Of a DNA stretch of 64,000 nucleotides, positions 48,121-55,749 are shown in pieces; the first letter of the stretch is position 1; every line of letters starts with the position of its first letter. Origin of the DNA: Clavibacter michiganensis subsp. insidiosus (lineage in GTDB: Bacteria > Actinomycetota > Actinomycetes > Actinomycetales > Microbacteriaceae); NCBI RefSeq assembly GCF_002240565.1, contig NZ_MZMO01000001.1, positions 1,798,001 through 1,862,000 on the forward strand, written 5' to 3'. Under the pieces are notes generated by a model. It was not told the origin of the DNA and searched no databases. It saw nothing but the letters and a program-made list of their open reading frames with translations. The position numbers were made by a program, and so were the translations under genes.

Positions 48121-49395
48121 GTGACACCGAGCGACCGGCACGATACCGACGTGGAGACTGGGGAGACGAAGGCGGAGACGCTGACGTGGCTCCGCTCCCT
48201 GTCGGGCGAGCTCGCGAGCGCGACGCTCAAGCGGCTGGAGGACACGCTGCCCTGGTACGGCGAGATGCCGCCGGGGCGGCGGTCCGCCGTCGGGCTGGTC
48301 GCGCAGGCTGGCATCACGTCCTTCATCCACTGGTACGACGATCCCGACTCCACGCCGTGGATCGCGGCCGACGTGTTCGGCGCGGCGCCCCGCGAGCTCC
48401 TCCGCTCGGTGAGCCTGCAGCAGACGCTGCAGCTGATCCGGGTCACGGTGGAGGTCGTCGAGGACCGGGTCCGCGACCGGCACCGCACGGTGCGCGACGC
48501 GATCCTGCTGTACTCGCGGGAGATCGCGTTCGCCGCGGCCGACGTCTACGCGCGTGCGGCGGAGGCCCGAGGCCTCTGGGACGCGCGGCTCGAGGCGCTC
48601 GTCGTCGACAGCATCCTGTCGGGCGAGTACGACGACGAGCTGCCGTCGCGGATCGCCGCGCTCGGGTGGCACGGTCACGGCGAGGTCTCCGTGCTCGTCG
48701 GCACGGCGCCGGCGGTGCTCGACGTCGACCAGCTGCGCCGCACGGCCCGGCACCTCGAGGCGGACGTCCTCATCGGCGTCCAGGGCAGCCGCCTGGTCCT
48801 CGTCATCGGACGCGCGTCCCCCGCCGTGGTCGACCCGGCGGACGCCGCGGCGGAGACGCCTCCCGTGTCCTTCCTCGAGATCGCGACGCAACTCGAGCCC
48901 GGGTTCGGGGCGGGCCACCTCGTCCTCGGCCATGAGGTGCCGAGCCTGGTGGAGGCGTCGCGTAGTGCGCGGGCGGCCCTCGCCGGCTTCGCCGTCGCCC
49001 GGTCGTGGCGGAACGCGCCGCGCCCGACGCTCGCCGACGACCTGCTGCCGGAGCGCGCCCTCGCCGGCGATCCGCTCGCGCGGTCCACCCTCATCAACCG
49101 CATCTACAAGCCGCTCCAGGCGCACTCGACCGAGCTGCTCGCGACGCTGTGGTGCTACCTCGACACCGGCCGGTCCCTCGAGGCGACCGCGCGGGAGCTG
49201 TTCGTGCACCCCAACACCGTGCGCTACCGGCTGAAGCGCGTCTCCGACGTCATCGGCTGGGACGCGACGGGCGCCCGCGAGGCGCTCATCCTCCAGGCCG
49301 CGCTCATCATCGGCAGCATCGCGGAGGCCGGCACCACGGTCCCCAAGCAGCAGGGGTCCGGTCGCGCCCGGCCGAAGCGCCAGGCCGCACGGTGA
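48121..49395 (+). CDS. fasR: PucR-type regulator of fatty acid synthesis (FasR)
   Basis: The product is 424 residues. The C-terminal PucR HTH is around 365-410 (CYLDTGRSLEATARELFVHP then NTVRYRLKRVSDVIGWD). The middle is a GGDEF-like PucR domain, and the N-terminal helical part is family-typical (LQQTLQLIRVTVEVVEDRV). Its position directly before fabD-fabH-acpP-fabF matches FasR, the activator of this operon described in Streptomyces. The start is GTG, and the gap from aceE is only 16 nt. Confidence 0.88.
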   Translation: MTPSDRHDTDVETGETKAETLTWLRSLSGELASATLKRLEDTLPWYGEMPPGRRSAVGLVAQAGITSFIHWYDDPDSTPWIAADVFGAAPRELLRSVSLQQTLQLIRVTVEVVEDRVRDRHRTVRDAILLYSREIAFAAADVYARAAEARGLWDARLEALVVDSILSGEYDDELPSRIAALGWHGHGEVSVLVGTAPAVLDVDQLRRTARHLEADVLIGVQGSRLVLVIGRASPAVVDPADAAAETPPVSFLEIATQLEPGFGAGHLVLGHEVPSLVEASRSARAALAGFAVARSWRNAPRPTLADDLLPERALAGDPLARSTLINRIYKPLQAHSTELLATLWCYLDTGRSLEATARELFVHPNTVRYRLKRVSDVIGWDATGAREALILQAALIIGSIAEAGTTVPKQQGSGRARPKRQAAR

Positions 49396-49489
49396 TCCGC
49401 GCGCGTCGTGGCATCGTCACAATGTCCTGGCGGATCCTCTGTAGGACGCCGACTCCGACGCGCCTCCCGGCGGGCGGGAGGATGGACGG

Positions 49490-50410
49490 ATGATCATCGT
49501 CGTCTGCCCGGGTCAGGGCTCCCAGAAGCCCGGCTTCCTCTCCCCCTGGCACGAGCACCCCGAGCACGCGCGACGCCTGGGCGAGCTGGGCGACGCGGCG
49601 GGACTGGATCTCGTCACCCACGGCACCACGTCCGACGCCGACACCATCCGCGACACCGCCGTCGCGCAGCCCCTCATCGTCGCGGCGGGCATCGTCGCCC
49701 TGCACGCGCTCCTCGCCGACGGCCGTGACGCGTACGTCGCCGGCATCGCGGGCCACTCGGTCGGCGAGATCACCGCGGCGGCGGGCGCCGGCATCCTCAC
49801 CGACGACGAGGCGATGCGCGTCGTGCGCACCCGCGGAGACGCGATGGCCGAGGCGGCCACGATCACCCGCACCGGCATGAGCGCGGTCGTCGGCGGCGAC
49901 CAGGACGCCGTCCTCGCGCGGCTCGCCGAGCTCGACCTCGAGCCCGCCAACTTCAACGGCGGCGGCCAGATCGTCGTCGCCGGCGCTCCCGACGCGCTCG
50001 CCGCCCTGCAGGCCGAGCCCCTCCGCGGCACGCGCGTCATCCCCCTCCAGGTCGCCGGCGCCTTCCACACGCACCACATGGCTCCCGCGGTCGACGCCCT
50101 GCGCGCCGCGGTCGCGCCGCTCGCGCCCCGCGACCCCCGCTTCCCGGTCTGGACCAACCGCGACGGGAGCCGCGTCGAGTCCGGCGCCGCGTACCTCGAC
50201 CTCATCGTCGGGCAGGTCGCGAGCCCGGTGCGCTGGGACCTCTGCATGGACGCCTTCGCCGCCGCGGGCGTCACCGGCCTCATCGAGGTCGCGCCCGCCG
50301 GTGCGCTCACCGGCCTCGCCAAGCGCGGCCTCAAGGGCCTCCCGACGCTCGCGCTCTCCACGCCCGACGACCTCCCGGCGGCGATCGACATGCTCGACGC
50401 GCACGCCTGA
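49490..50410 (+). CDS. fabD: Malonyl-CoA:ACP transacylase
   Basis: This enzyme loads malonyl groups onto ACP for fatty acid elongation. The 306-residue protein has VCPGQGSQKPGFLSPW and the nucleophile Ser in GIAGHSVGEITAAAGAG. Catalytic His is in GAFHTHHMAPAV, and VSSPV-like QVASPVRWDLCM follows. A GGGAGG site lies 9 nt before the ATG. The 94-nt gap after fasR contains GTCCT and AGGAC half-sites facing each other, a weak candidate for regulator binding. Confidence 0.95.
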   Translation: MIIVVCPGQGSQKPGFLSPWHEHPEHARRLGELGDAAGLDLVTHGTTSDADTIRDTAVAQPLIVAAGIVALHALLADGRDAYVAGIAGHSVGEITAAAGAGILTDDEAMRVVRTRGDAMAEAATITRTGMSAVVGGDQDAVLARLAELDLEPANFNGGGQIVVAGAPDALAALQAEPLRGTRVIPLQVAGAFHTHHMAPAVDALRAAVAPLAPRDPRFPVWTNRDGSRVESGAAYLDLIVGQVASPVRWDLCMDAFAAAGVTGLIEVAPAGALTGLAKRGLKGLPTLALSTPDDLPAAIDMLDAHA

Positions 50411-50440
50411 TCCCGCCTCACCGACACCGAACAGGCACCC

Positions 50441-51454
50441 ATGACCGACCAGCCCCGCCCCACCATCCAGACCGCGCCCGTGGTCGAGCGCTTCACCCGC
50501 ATCTGGGGCCTCGGCGCCGCCCGCGGCGAGCTCGACGTGCCGAATGACGACCTCGTCGGCCCGATCGACTCTTCCGACGAGTGGATCCGCCAGCGCACCG
50601 GCATCATCACGCGCAAGCGCGCGGGCGCCGACGTCGACGCGGTCGACCTCGCGACCACCGCGTCTCTCGAGGCCATCGCGAAGGCGGGCATCAAGCCGGA
50701 GCAGATCGGCATCGTCCTCGTCTCGACCGTGAGCAACACCGTGCAGACGCCGTCGATGGCCGCGCTCCTCGCCGACCGCATCGGCGCGAACCCGGCGCCC
50801 GCCTACGACATCTCGGCCGCGTGCGCCGGGTACACGTACGGCATCGCGCAGGCCGACTCCTTCATCCGGTCGGGCCTCGCGGAGTACGTCCTCGTGGTCG
50901 GCGCAGAGAAGCTGTCCGACATCGTCGACCCGACCGACCGCTCCATCTCGTTCCTCCTCGGCGACGGCGCCGGCGCCGCGATCGTCGGCCCGAGCGACAC
51001 CCCCGGCATCTCGCCCACGGTGTGGGGATCCGACGGCTCGAACTGGGACGCGGTCGGCATGACCGGCACCCTGAAGAGCATGCGCGACGGATCCGCGTGG
51101 CCGACGCTCCGCCAGGACGGCCAGAAGGTCTTCCGCTGGGCGGTGTGGGAGATGGTGAAGGTCGCCAAGGAGGCCCTCGACCGCGCGGGCGTGGCGCCCG
51201 AGCAGCTCGCCGCCTTCATCCCGCACCAGGCCAACATGCGCATCGTCGACGAGTTCGCGAAGCAGCTCGGCCTCCCCGAGTCCGTCGCCATCGCGCGTGA
51301 CATCGCCACCACGGGCAACACGTCCGCCGCGTCGATCCCGCTCGCCACCCACCGCCTGCTCGAGGAGGACCCGTCGCTGTCCGGCGGCCTCGCCCTGCAG
51401 ATCGGGTTCGGCGCGGGACTCGTCTTCGGCGCGCAGGTCGTCGTCCTGCCCTGA
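50441..51454 (+). CDS. fabH: Beta-ketoacyl-ACP synthase III
   Basis: This condensing enzyme starts type II fatty acid synthesis. Its acyl-CoA choice (branched in this family of bacteria) sets fatty acid branching. It is 337 residues with the Cys-His-Asn triad: Cys in ISAACAGYTYGIAQADSF, His in AFIPHQANMRIVDEF, and Asn in IATTGNTSAASIPLA. About 20 extra residues precede the core (TRIWGLGAARGELDVPNDDL). It lies 30 nt after fabD, in the same unit. Confidence 0.95.
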   Translation: MTDQPRPTIQTAPVVERFTRIWGLGAARGELDVPNDDLVGPIDSSDEWIRQRTGIITRKRAGADVDAVDLATTASLEAIAKAGIKPEQIGIVLVSTVSNTVQTPSMAALLADRIGANPAPAYDISAACAGYTYGIAQADSFIRSGLAEYVLVVGAEKLSDIVDPTDRSISFLLGDGAGAAIVGPSDTPGISPTVWGSDGSNWDAVGMTGTLKSMRDGSAWPTLRQDGQKVFRWAVWEMVKVAKEALDRAGVAPEQLAAFIPHQANMRIVDEFAKQLGLPESVAIARDIATTGNTSAASIPLATHRLLEEDPSLSGGLALQIGFGAGLVFGAQVVVLP

Positions 51455-51507
51455 GCCCCACCGCCCCATAAGCTGTTCCGGTCATCACGAACCACGAGGA
51501 GATACAC

Positions 51508-51756
51508 ATGGCACTGTCCACCGAAGAAGTCCTGGCCGGCCTGGCCGAGCTCGTCAACGACGAGACCGGGATCGCCACCGACACCGTCGAGATGGACAAG
51601 TCGTTCACCGACGACCTGGACATCGACTCGATCTCGATGATGACGATCGTCGTCAACGCCGAGGAGAAGTTCGACGTCAAGATCCCCGACGAGGAAGTCA
51701 AGAACCTCACGACCGTCGGCGACGCGGTCACGTTCATCACCAACGCGCAGTCCTGA
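51508..51756 (+). CDS. acpP: Acyl carrier protein
   Basis: This 82-residue ACP carries the 4'-phosphopantetheine on the Ser of DDLDIDSISMMTIVV (DSI instead of the more common DSL, as often in actinobacteria). The fold is acidic and four-helix, and the end is TVGDAVTFITNAQ. GAGGAG precedes the ATG. It sits between fabH and fabF. Confidence 0.96.
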   Translation: MALSTEEVLAGLAELVNDETGIATDTVEMDKSFTDDLDIDSISMMTIVVNAEEKFDVKIPDEEVKNLTTVGDAVTFITNAQS

Positions 51757-51835
51757 CCGCGCGGAGCATGGCCGGTCCCGCATGCGGGGCCGGCCATCTC
51801 CCTCCCCCGTTCCCGACGTCGAGGAGACGCCACGC

Positions 51836-53077
51836 ATGACCACCCCCAAGAAGATCGTCGTCACCGGCATCGGCGCGACGTCTCCGCTCGGCGGCACCGC
51901 CGAGGACACCTGGCAGGCGCTCCTGCGCGGCGAGTCGGGCATCAGCACGCTCGAGCAGGACTGGGTCGCCAAGTGGGAGATCCCCGTCACCTTCGCCGGG
52001 CAGGCCAAGGTGCCGTCCTCCGAGGTCATGCAGCGCATCGAGAACAAGCGCCTCGACCCGTCGAGCCAGTTCGCGCTCACGGCGGCTCGTGAGGCGTGGG
52101 CCGACGCCGGGTCCCCCGAGGTGGACCCCCTGCGCTTCGCCGTGGACTGGGCGACCGGCATCGGCGGCGTGTGGACCCTCCTCGACGCGTGGGACACCCT
52201 CCGCGAGAAGGGACCCCGTCGGGTCCTCCCCATGACGGTCCCGATGCTCATGCCCAACGGCCCCGCGGCCGCGGTCGGCATGGACCTCGGCGCGCGCGCC
52301 GGCATCCAGACGGTCGTCTCCGCCTGCGCATCCAGCACCGAGTCCATCGCCAGCGCGTACGAGCACCTCCAGGCGGGACGCGCCGACATCATCGTCGCCG
52401 GCGGATCCGAGGCCTCCATCCACCCGCTCCCCATCGCGTCGTTCGCCGCGATGCAGGCGCTGTCCAAGCGGAACGACGACCCCCAGCGCGCGTCGCGTCC
52501 CTACGACATCGCGCGCGACGGCTTCGTGCTCGGCGAGGGCGGCGCCGCCCTCGTCCTCGAGACCGAGGAGCACGCGAAGGCCCGCGGCGCCCGCATCTAC
52601 GCCGAGCTCGTGGGCGGCGCGGTCACGAGCGACGCGTTCCACATCACGGCCCCGGACCCCGAGGGCACGGCCGCCGCGCGCGCCATGATCCAGAGCATCG
52701 AGGGCGCGGGCTACTCGCGCTCCGATGTCTCGCACATCAACGTGCACGCGACGAGCACGCCCGTCGGCGACATCGCCGAGTACAAGGCCCTCGAGCGCGT
52801 GTTCGGCGACGCGGTGCACGGGATCCCCGTGAGCGCCACGAAGGCGTCGACGGGCCACCTCCTGGGCGGCGCCGGCGCCATCGAGGCCGTGTTCACGGTG
52901 AAGGCGCTGGCTGAGCGCACCGCTCCCCCGACGATCAACCTGACTGAGCAGGATCCCGACATCCCGCTCGACGTGGTCACGTCGCCCCGGTCGCTGGGCG
53001 ACGGCGACCTGCTCGCGATCAGCAACTCGTTCGGCTTCGGCGGGCACAACGCGGTCATCGCGTTCCGCAGCGTCTAG
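51836..53077 (+). CDS. fabF: Beta-ketoacyl-ACP synthase II
   Basis: This is the elongating condensing enzyme, 413 residues. The catalytic Cys is in VVSACASSTESIASAYEHL. The two His are in INVHATSTPVGDIAEY and TKASTGHLLGGAGAIEAVF. The C-terminal gate is ISNSFGFGGHNAVIAF. The ATG (MTTPKKIVVTG) follows GAGGAGA. An in-frame ATG 54 nt earlier is not family-like. It is the last gene of the fasR-fab unit, followed 8 nt later by a 19-bp terminator stem. Confidence 0.96.
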   Translation: MTTPKKIVVTGIGATSPLGGTAEDTWQALLRGESGISTLEQDWVAKWEIPVTFAGQAKVPSSEVMQRIENKRLDPSSQFALTAAREAWADAGSPEVDPLRFAVDWATGIGGVWTLLDAWDTLREKGPRRVLPMTVPMLMPNGPAAAVGMDLGARAGIQTVVSACASSTESIASAYEHLQAGRADIIVAGGSEASIHPLPIASFAAMQALSKRNDDPQRASRPYDIARDGFVLGEGGAALVLETEEHAKARGARIYAELVGGAVTSDAFHITAPDPEGTAAARAMIQSIEGAGYSRSDVSHINVHATSTPVGDIAEYKALERVFGDAVHGIPVSATKASTGHLLGGAGAIEAVFTVKALAERTAPPTINLTEQDPDIPLDVVTSPRSLGDGDLLAISNSFGFGGHNAVIAFRSV

Positions 53078-53085
53078 CCGCATCC

Positions 53086-53127
53086 ACGACGAGAGGCCCC
53101 GACCGGATGGTCGGGGCCTCTCGTCGT
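53086..53127. terminator. Very strong bidirectional terminator after fabF
   Basis: A perfect 19-bp stem with a GGAT loop (arm ACGACGAGAGGCCCCGACC) starts 8 nt after the fabF stop and lies between convergent fabF and DUF3145. Confidence 0.93.
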
Positions 53128-53163
53128 GCGGTCGGGCGGGGAGGAGTCGCGCGCCCTGTCGGG

Positions 53164-53682
53164 TCAGCCGACCTTGTGCAGCCAGACGACCGGGCTGAAG
53201 TCGCTCGCGTGGCGGAACGCCTCCAGCTCGTCGTCCCAGGCCTGGCCCATGGCGAGGCGCAGCTCGCGGTGGAGCTCCAGCGTGTTGGATCCCGCGACGT
53301 CGAGGGCGTAGCGGATGCGGTCCTCGGGGATGACCGTGTTGCCGGCGGTGTCGGTCTGCGCGAAGAAGACGCCGAGGTCGGGCGTGTGCATCCACCGACC
53401 GCCGTCGCGGCCCGGACCGGCGTCCTCGGTCACCTCGTAGCGGAGGTGCTCCCAGCCGCGGAGGCCGCTGGCGATGGCGGCGCCGGATCCCTCCGGGCCC
53501 TCCCAGTAGTACTCCGCGCGCATGGCGCCCTTCAGCACGGGCTGCGGGTCCCACGTGAAGTTCACGGCGTGACCGAGCGCGCGACCGGCGGCCCATTCGA
53601 CATGGGGGCAGAGCGCGCGAGGTGAGGAGTGCACGTAGAGCACTCCTCGAGCCGGTCTTGAGTTGGCGACGGGTGCTTCCAT
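53164..53682 (-). CDS. DUF3145 family protein
   Basis: This is a 172-residue actinobacterial protein of unknown function. Blocks are RGVLYVHSSPRALCPHVEWA, VNFTWDPQPVLKGAMRAEYYW and GLRGWEHLRYEVTED, with the C-terminus WDDELEAFRHASDFSPVVWL. DUF3145 genes regularly neighbour fabF in actinobacteria, as here, which hints at a role in lipid synthesis but proves nothing. GGAGGAG precedes the ATG. Confidence 0.9.
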   Translation of the reverse strand: MEAPVANSRPARGVLYVHSSPRALCPHVEWAAGRALGHAVNFTWDPQPVLKGAMRAEYYWEGPEGSGAAIASGLRGWEHLRYEVTEDAGPGRDGGRWMHTPDLGVFFAQTDTAGNTVIPEDRIRYALDVAGSNTLELHRELRLAMGQAWDDELEAFRHASDFSPVVWLHKVG

Positions 53683-53946
53683 GGGTCTCCTCCATCCGAT
53701 CAGATGCGTCTTCCCCAACGATCTGCGTGCGATGGACGAGCTCCACACCTGCCGGTGCGGCCGACGCGAACGCCGACGGGTCCCATCATGGCGGGTGATC
53801 CTGTGCGGCGGCAACATGCTGGTCGCGACGCGCCGCAGCGGGTCCTCGCGCGCGCTCCCGCGGATGCGGCGGGTCCGACCGGGATGCATGCCGGGAATGC
53901 CTATGCTCCAGGTGTCGGCCCGGCGTGGCCGGGAGACGAGGCGGGC

Positions 53947-54549
53947 ATGTCGGTGCGGCACGCGCTCCTCGCGGTCCTCACCGAGGGCACCTGCTACGGC
54001 TACCAGCTCCGGACCGAGTTCTCCCGACGGACGGGGGCCGCGGCGCCGCTCAACGTCGGCCAGATCTACAACACGCTCGACCGGCTCGAGCGCGACGGAC
54101 TCGTCGTGAAGGGCGCCATGGACGACGCGGGGCACGTGCCCTACACGATCACCGCGGCCGGGACGGCGGAGGTCCGGGCGTGGCTCGCGGCGAGCGTGGG
54201 CGTCGTCGGCGCGCGCGACGAGCTGGTGGTGAAGGTCACGCTGGCGCTGTCGCTCCCCGATGGGGACGCGCGCGAGGTCGTGCGCATCCAGCGCGAGCGC
54301 TCGCTCGCCGAGGCGGACGCGCTCGCCCGGAGCCGCGAGCGGCTCGAGGCGGAGGCCGGGGAGCCCGCGTTCGCGCGCCTGCTGTCCGTGGAGGCCCAGG
54401 AGGCGCAGGTGCATGCGCGGCTGACGTGGCTCGACGCGGCGGAGCGCCGGATCGGCGAGGCGCACGCGACAGGCACGCGACCCGCGGGACTCGCCGCGGC
54501 TCCCCGCCGGGGGCGTCCGGCGCGCGCCCCGGCCGGATCCGCCGACTGA
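53947..54549 (+). CDS. PadR family transcriptional regulator
   Basis: The product is 200 residues with an N-terminal winged helix of the PadR type: MSVRHALLAVLTEGTCYGYQ, NVGQIYNTLDRLERDGLV and HVPYTITAAGTAEVRAWL. A helical C-terminal dimerisation part (Vir_C-like) ends in an Ala/Pro/Arg-rich tail. GGGAGACGAGG precedes the ATG. The open frame extends upstream but loses similarity. The target is unknown. It converges with DUF1684, one base apart. Confidence 0.86.
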   Translation: MSVRHALLAVLTEGTCYGYQLRTEFSRRTGAAAPLNVGQIYNTLDRLERDGLVVKGAMDDAGHVPYTITAAGTAEVRAWLAASVGVVGARDELVVKVTLALSLPDGDAREVVRIQRERSLAEADALARSRERLEAEAGEPAFARLLSVEAQEAQVHARLTWLDAAERRIGEAHATGTRPAGLAAAPRRGRPARAPAGSAD

Positions 54550-54550
54550 C

Positions 54551-55402
54551 CTAGTGCAGCAGCCCGCCGTCCTTGGCGAGCACGTTCTTCTCCCCCGCCT
54601 CGATGGGCACGGGGAAGCGGTTCTGCTTCGGCGGCATCGGGCAGTTGAAGTTGTAGCTGAAGGCGCACGGGGGCAGGTAGGCGCGGTTGAAGTCCAGCGT
54701 GATCGTGCAGTCGGGCGACGGCGCGACCATGAGGAAGCGTCCGACGCCGTACGTGGACTCGCCGCTCGTGGCGTCGGAGAACACCAGGAGGAGCGCGCGT
54801 CCCTCGCGGAAGGCGGCGAGCGAGTAGTCGACCCCGTCCTTGGTGAACGTGATCTCGCCGGGCACGATCTTGTCCTTCGTGGCGCCGTCGTCCTTGAGGT
54901 GCTCGAAGCCCATCGCGCGTCCGCCCTCGATCGGCGTGAAGTCCGCCTTCACCACCCACTCCTCGGAGTACGGGAAGGCGTCGATGCCGCCGAAGTCGCG
55001 GATGGCGTCGGACCGCGCGTCCCAGACGCGGAGCGCGTAGGCGCCCTCCTCGCTCGCGATGACGAACGCCGAGACCGTGTCGCTGGCGACGACGGACGAG
55101 GGCTGCGGGTCGTCGCGGCCCCGCACGATCGCCTCGCCGTCGACGAGGACGCCGTCGACCCGGAGGCCGTCCGCCGCCGTCGCCTGCACCCGGAGGCCGG
55201 ACGCGCCGGGCTCGAGGGGCGACCAGGTTCCCGGGATGCCGTAGACGGGCTGCGGAGCGGCGTCGTGGGAGATCCACTGCGTGTTGACGAGGGCCAGGTT
55301 GCCCTGCGGCAGGACCACCATCCGCTCGCGACGCGAGCGGTAGACGGCGAGCACCTCCGCCGGGTCGGTGGGAGCGGGAGCGGCGGGGGCGGGATCGGTC
55401 AT
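54551..55402 (-). CDS. DUF1684 family protein
   Basis: The product is 283 residues. The C-terminal half has the DUF1684 blocks GRFLMVAPSPDCTITLDF, NRAYLPPCAFSYNFNCPMPP and FPVPIEAGEK. The N-terminal half has FPYSEEWVVKADFTPIEGGR. The many conserved aromatics and the CAFS/FNCP cysteines are characteristic. The family function is unknown. The start is the ATG before [10 protein letters not shown]. The TAG stop lies one base after the PadR gene stop on the other strand. Confidence 0.88.
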   Translation of the reverse strand: MTDPAPAAPAPTDPAEVLAVYRSRRERMVVLPQGNLALVNTQWISHDAAPQPVYGIPGTWSPLEPGASGLRVQATAADGLRVDGVLVDGEAIVRGRDDPQPSSVVASDTVSAFVIASEEGAYALRVWDARSDAIRDFGGIDAFPYSEEWVVKADFTPIEGGRAMGFEHLKDDGATKDKIVPGEITFTKDGVDYSLAAFREGRALLLVFSDATSGESTYGVGRFLMVAPSPDCTITLDFNRAYLPPCAFSYNFNCPMPPKQNRFPVPIEAGEKNVLAKDGGLLH

Positions 55403-55498
55403 GGTCCCATCCTCGCCGCCCGCGGGGCCCCGGCCAAGTCGGGCGCGCGTGCGGCCGGCGGGGTTCCCCGTGGAGCAGCGCGAGCGTACGGTCGGGGC

Positions 55499-55684
55499 AT
55501 GAGCACAGATCACGAGAGCACCTCGACCGACGACGATGGCACGACGACGCACACCGAGGAGCACGTCGAGACCTCCTCCTCGGTCACCACGGAGAGCGGC
55601 TCGGACGGGTCGACCCCCGACGGCTCCGGCAGCAACACGGACGAGGGCGACGACCACAAGGGCGACGTCGCCTCCGGCGGCTGA
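55499..55684 (+). CDS. Small acidic Ser/Thr-rich protein
   Basis: The product is 61 residues, almost entirely Ser, Thr, Asp, Glu and Gly (MSTDHESTSTDDDGTTTHTE onward). It has no cysteine or hydrophobic core, so it is probably disordered. TACGGT ends 6 nt before the ATG, the leaderless geometry seen at other genes here, and a hairpin follows the stop. It is a likely real but unassigned gene; composition alone could also arise by chance. Confidence 0.5.
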   Translation: MSTDHESTSTDDDGTTTHTEEHVETSSSVTTESGSDGSTPDGSGSNTDEGDDHKGDVASGG

Positions 55685-55703
55685 TCCTCCCGCGAACCCG
55701 CGG

Positions 55704-55729
55704 CGCCCGGTCCCCCGAGGGGCCGGGCG
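55704..55729. terminator. Hairpin between the small acidic gene and the polymerase gene
   Basis: CGCCCGG pairs with CCGGGCG, extended by CCCC/GGGG across one bulged T with a 3-nt loop. It separates two convergent genes. Confidence 0.65.
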
Positions 55730-55749
55730 TCGTCATGTCCGGGCCCTGG

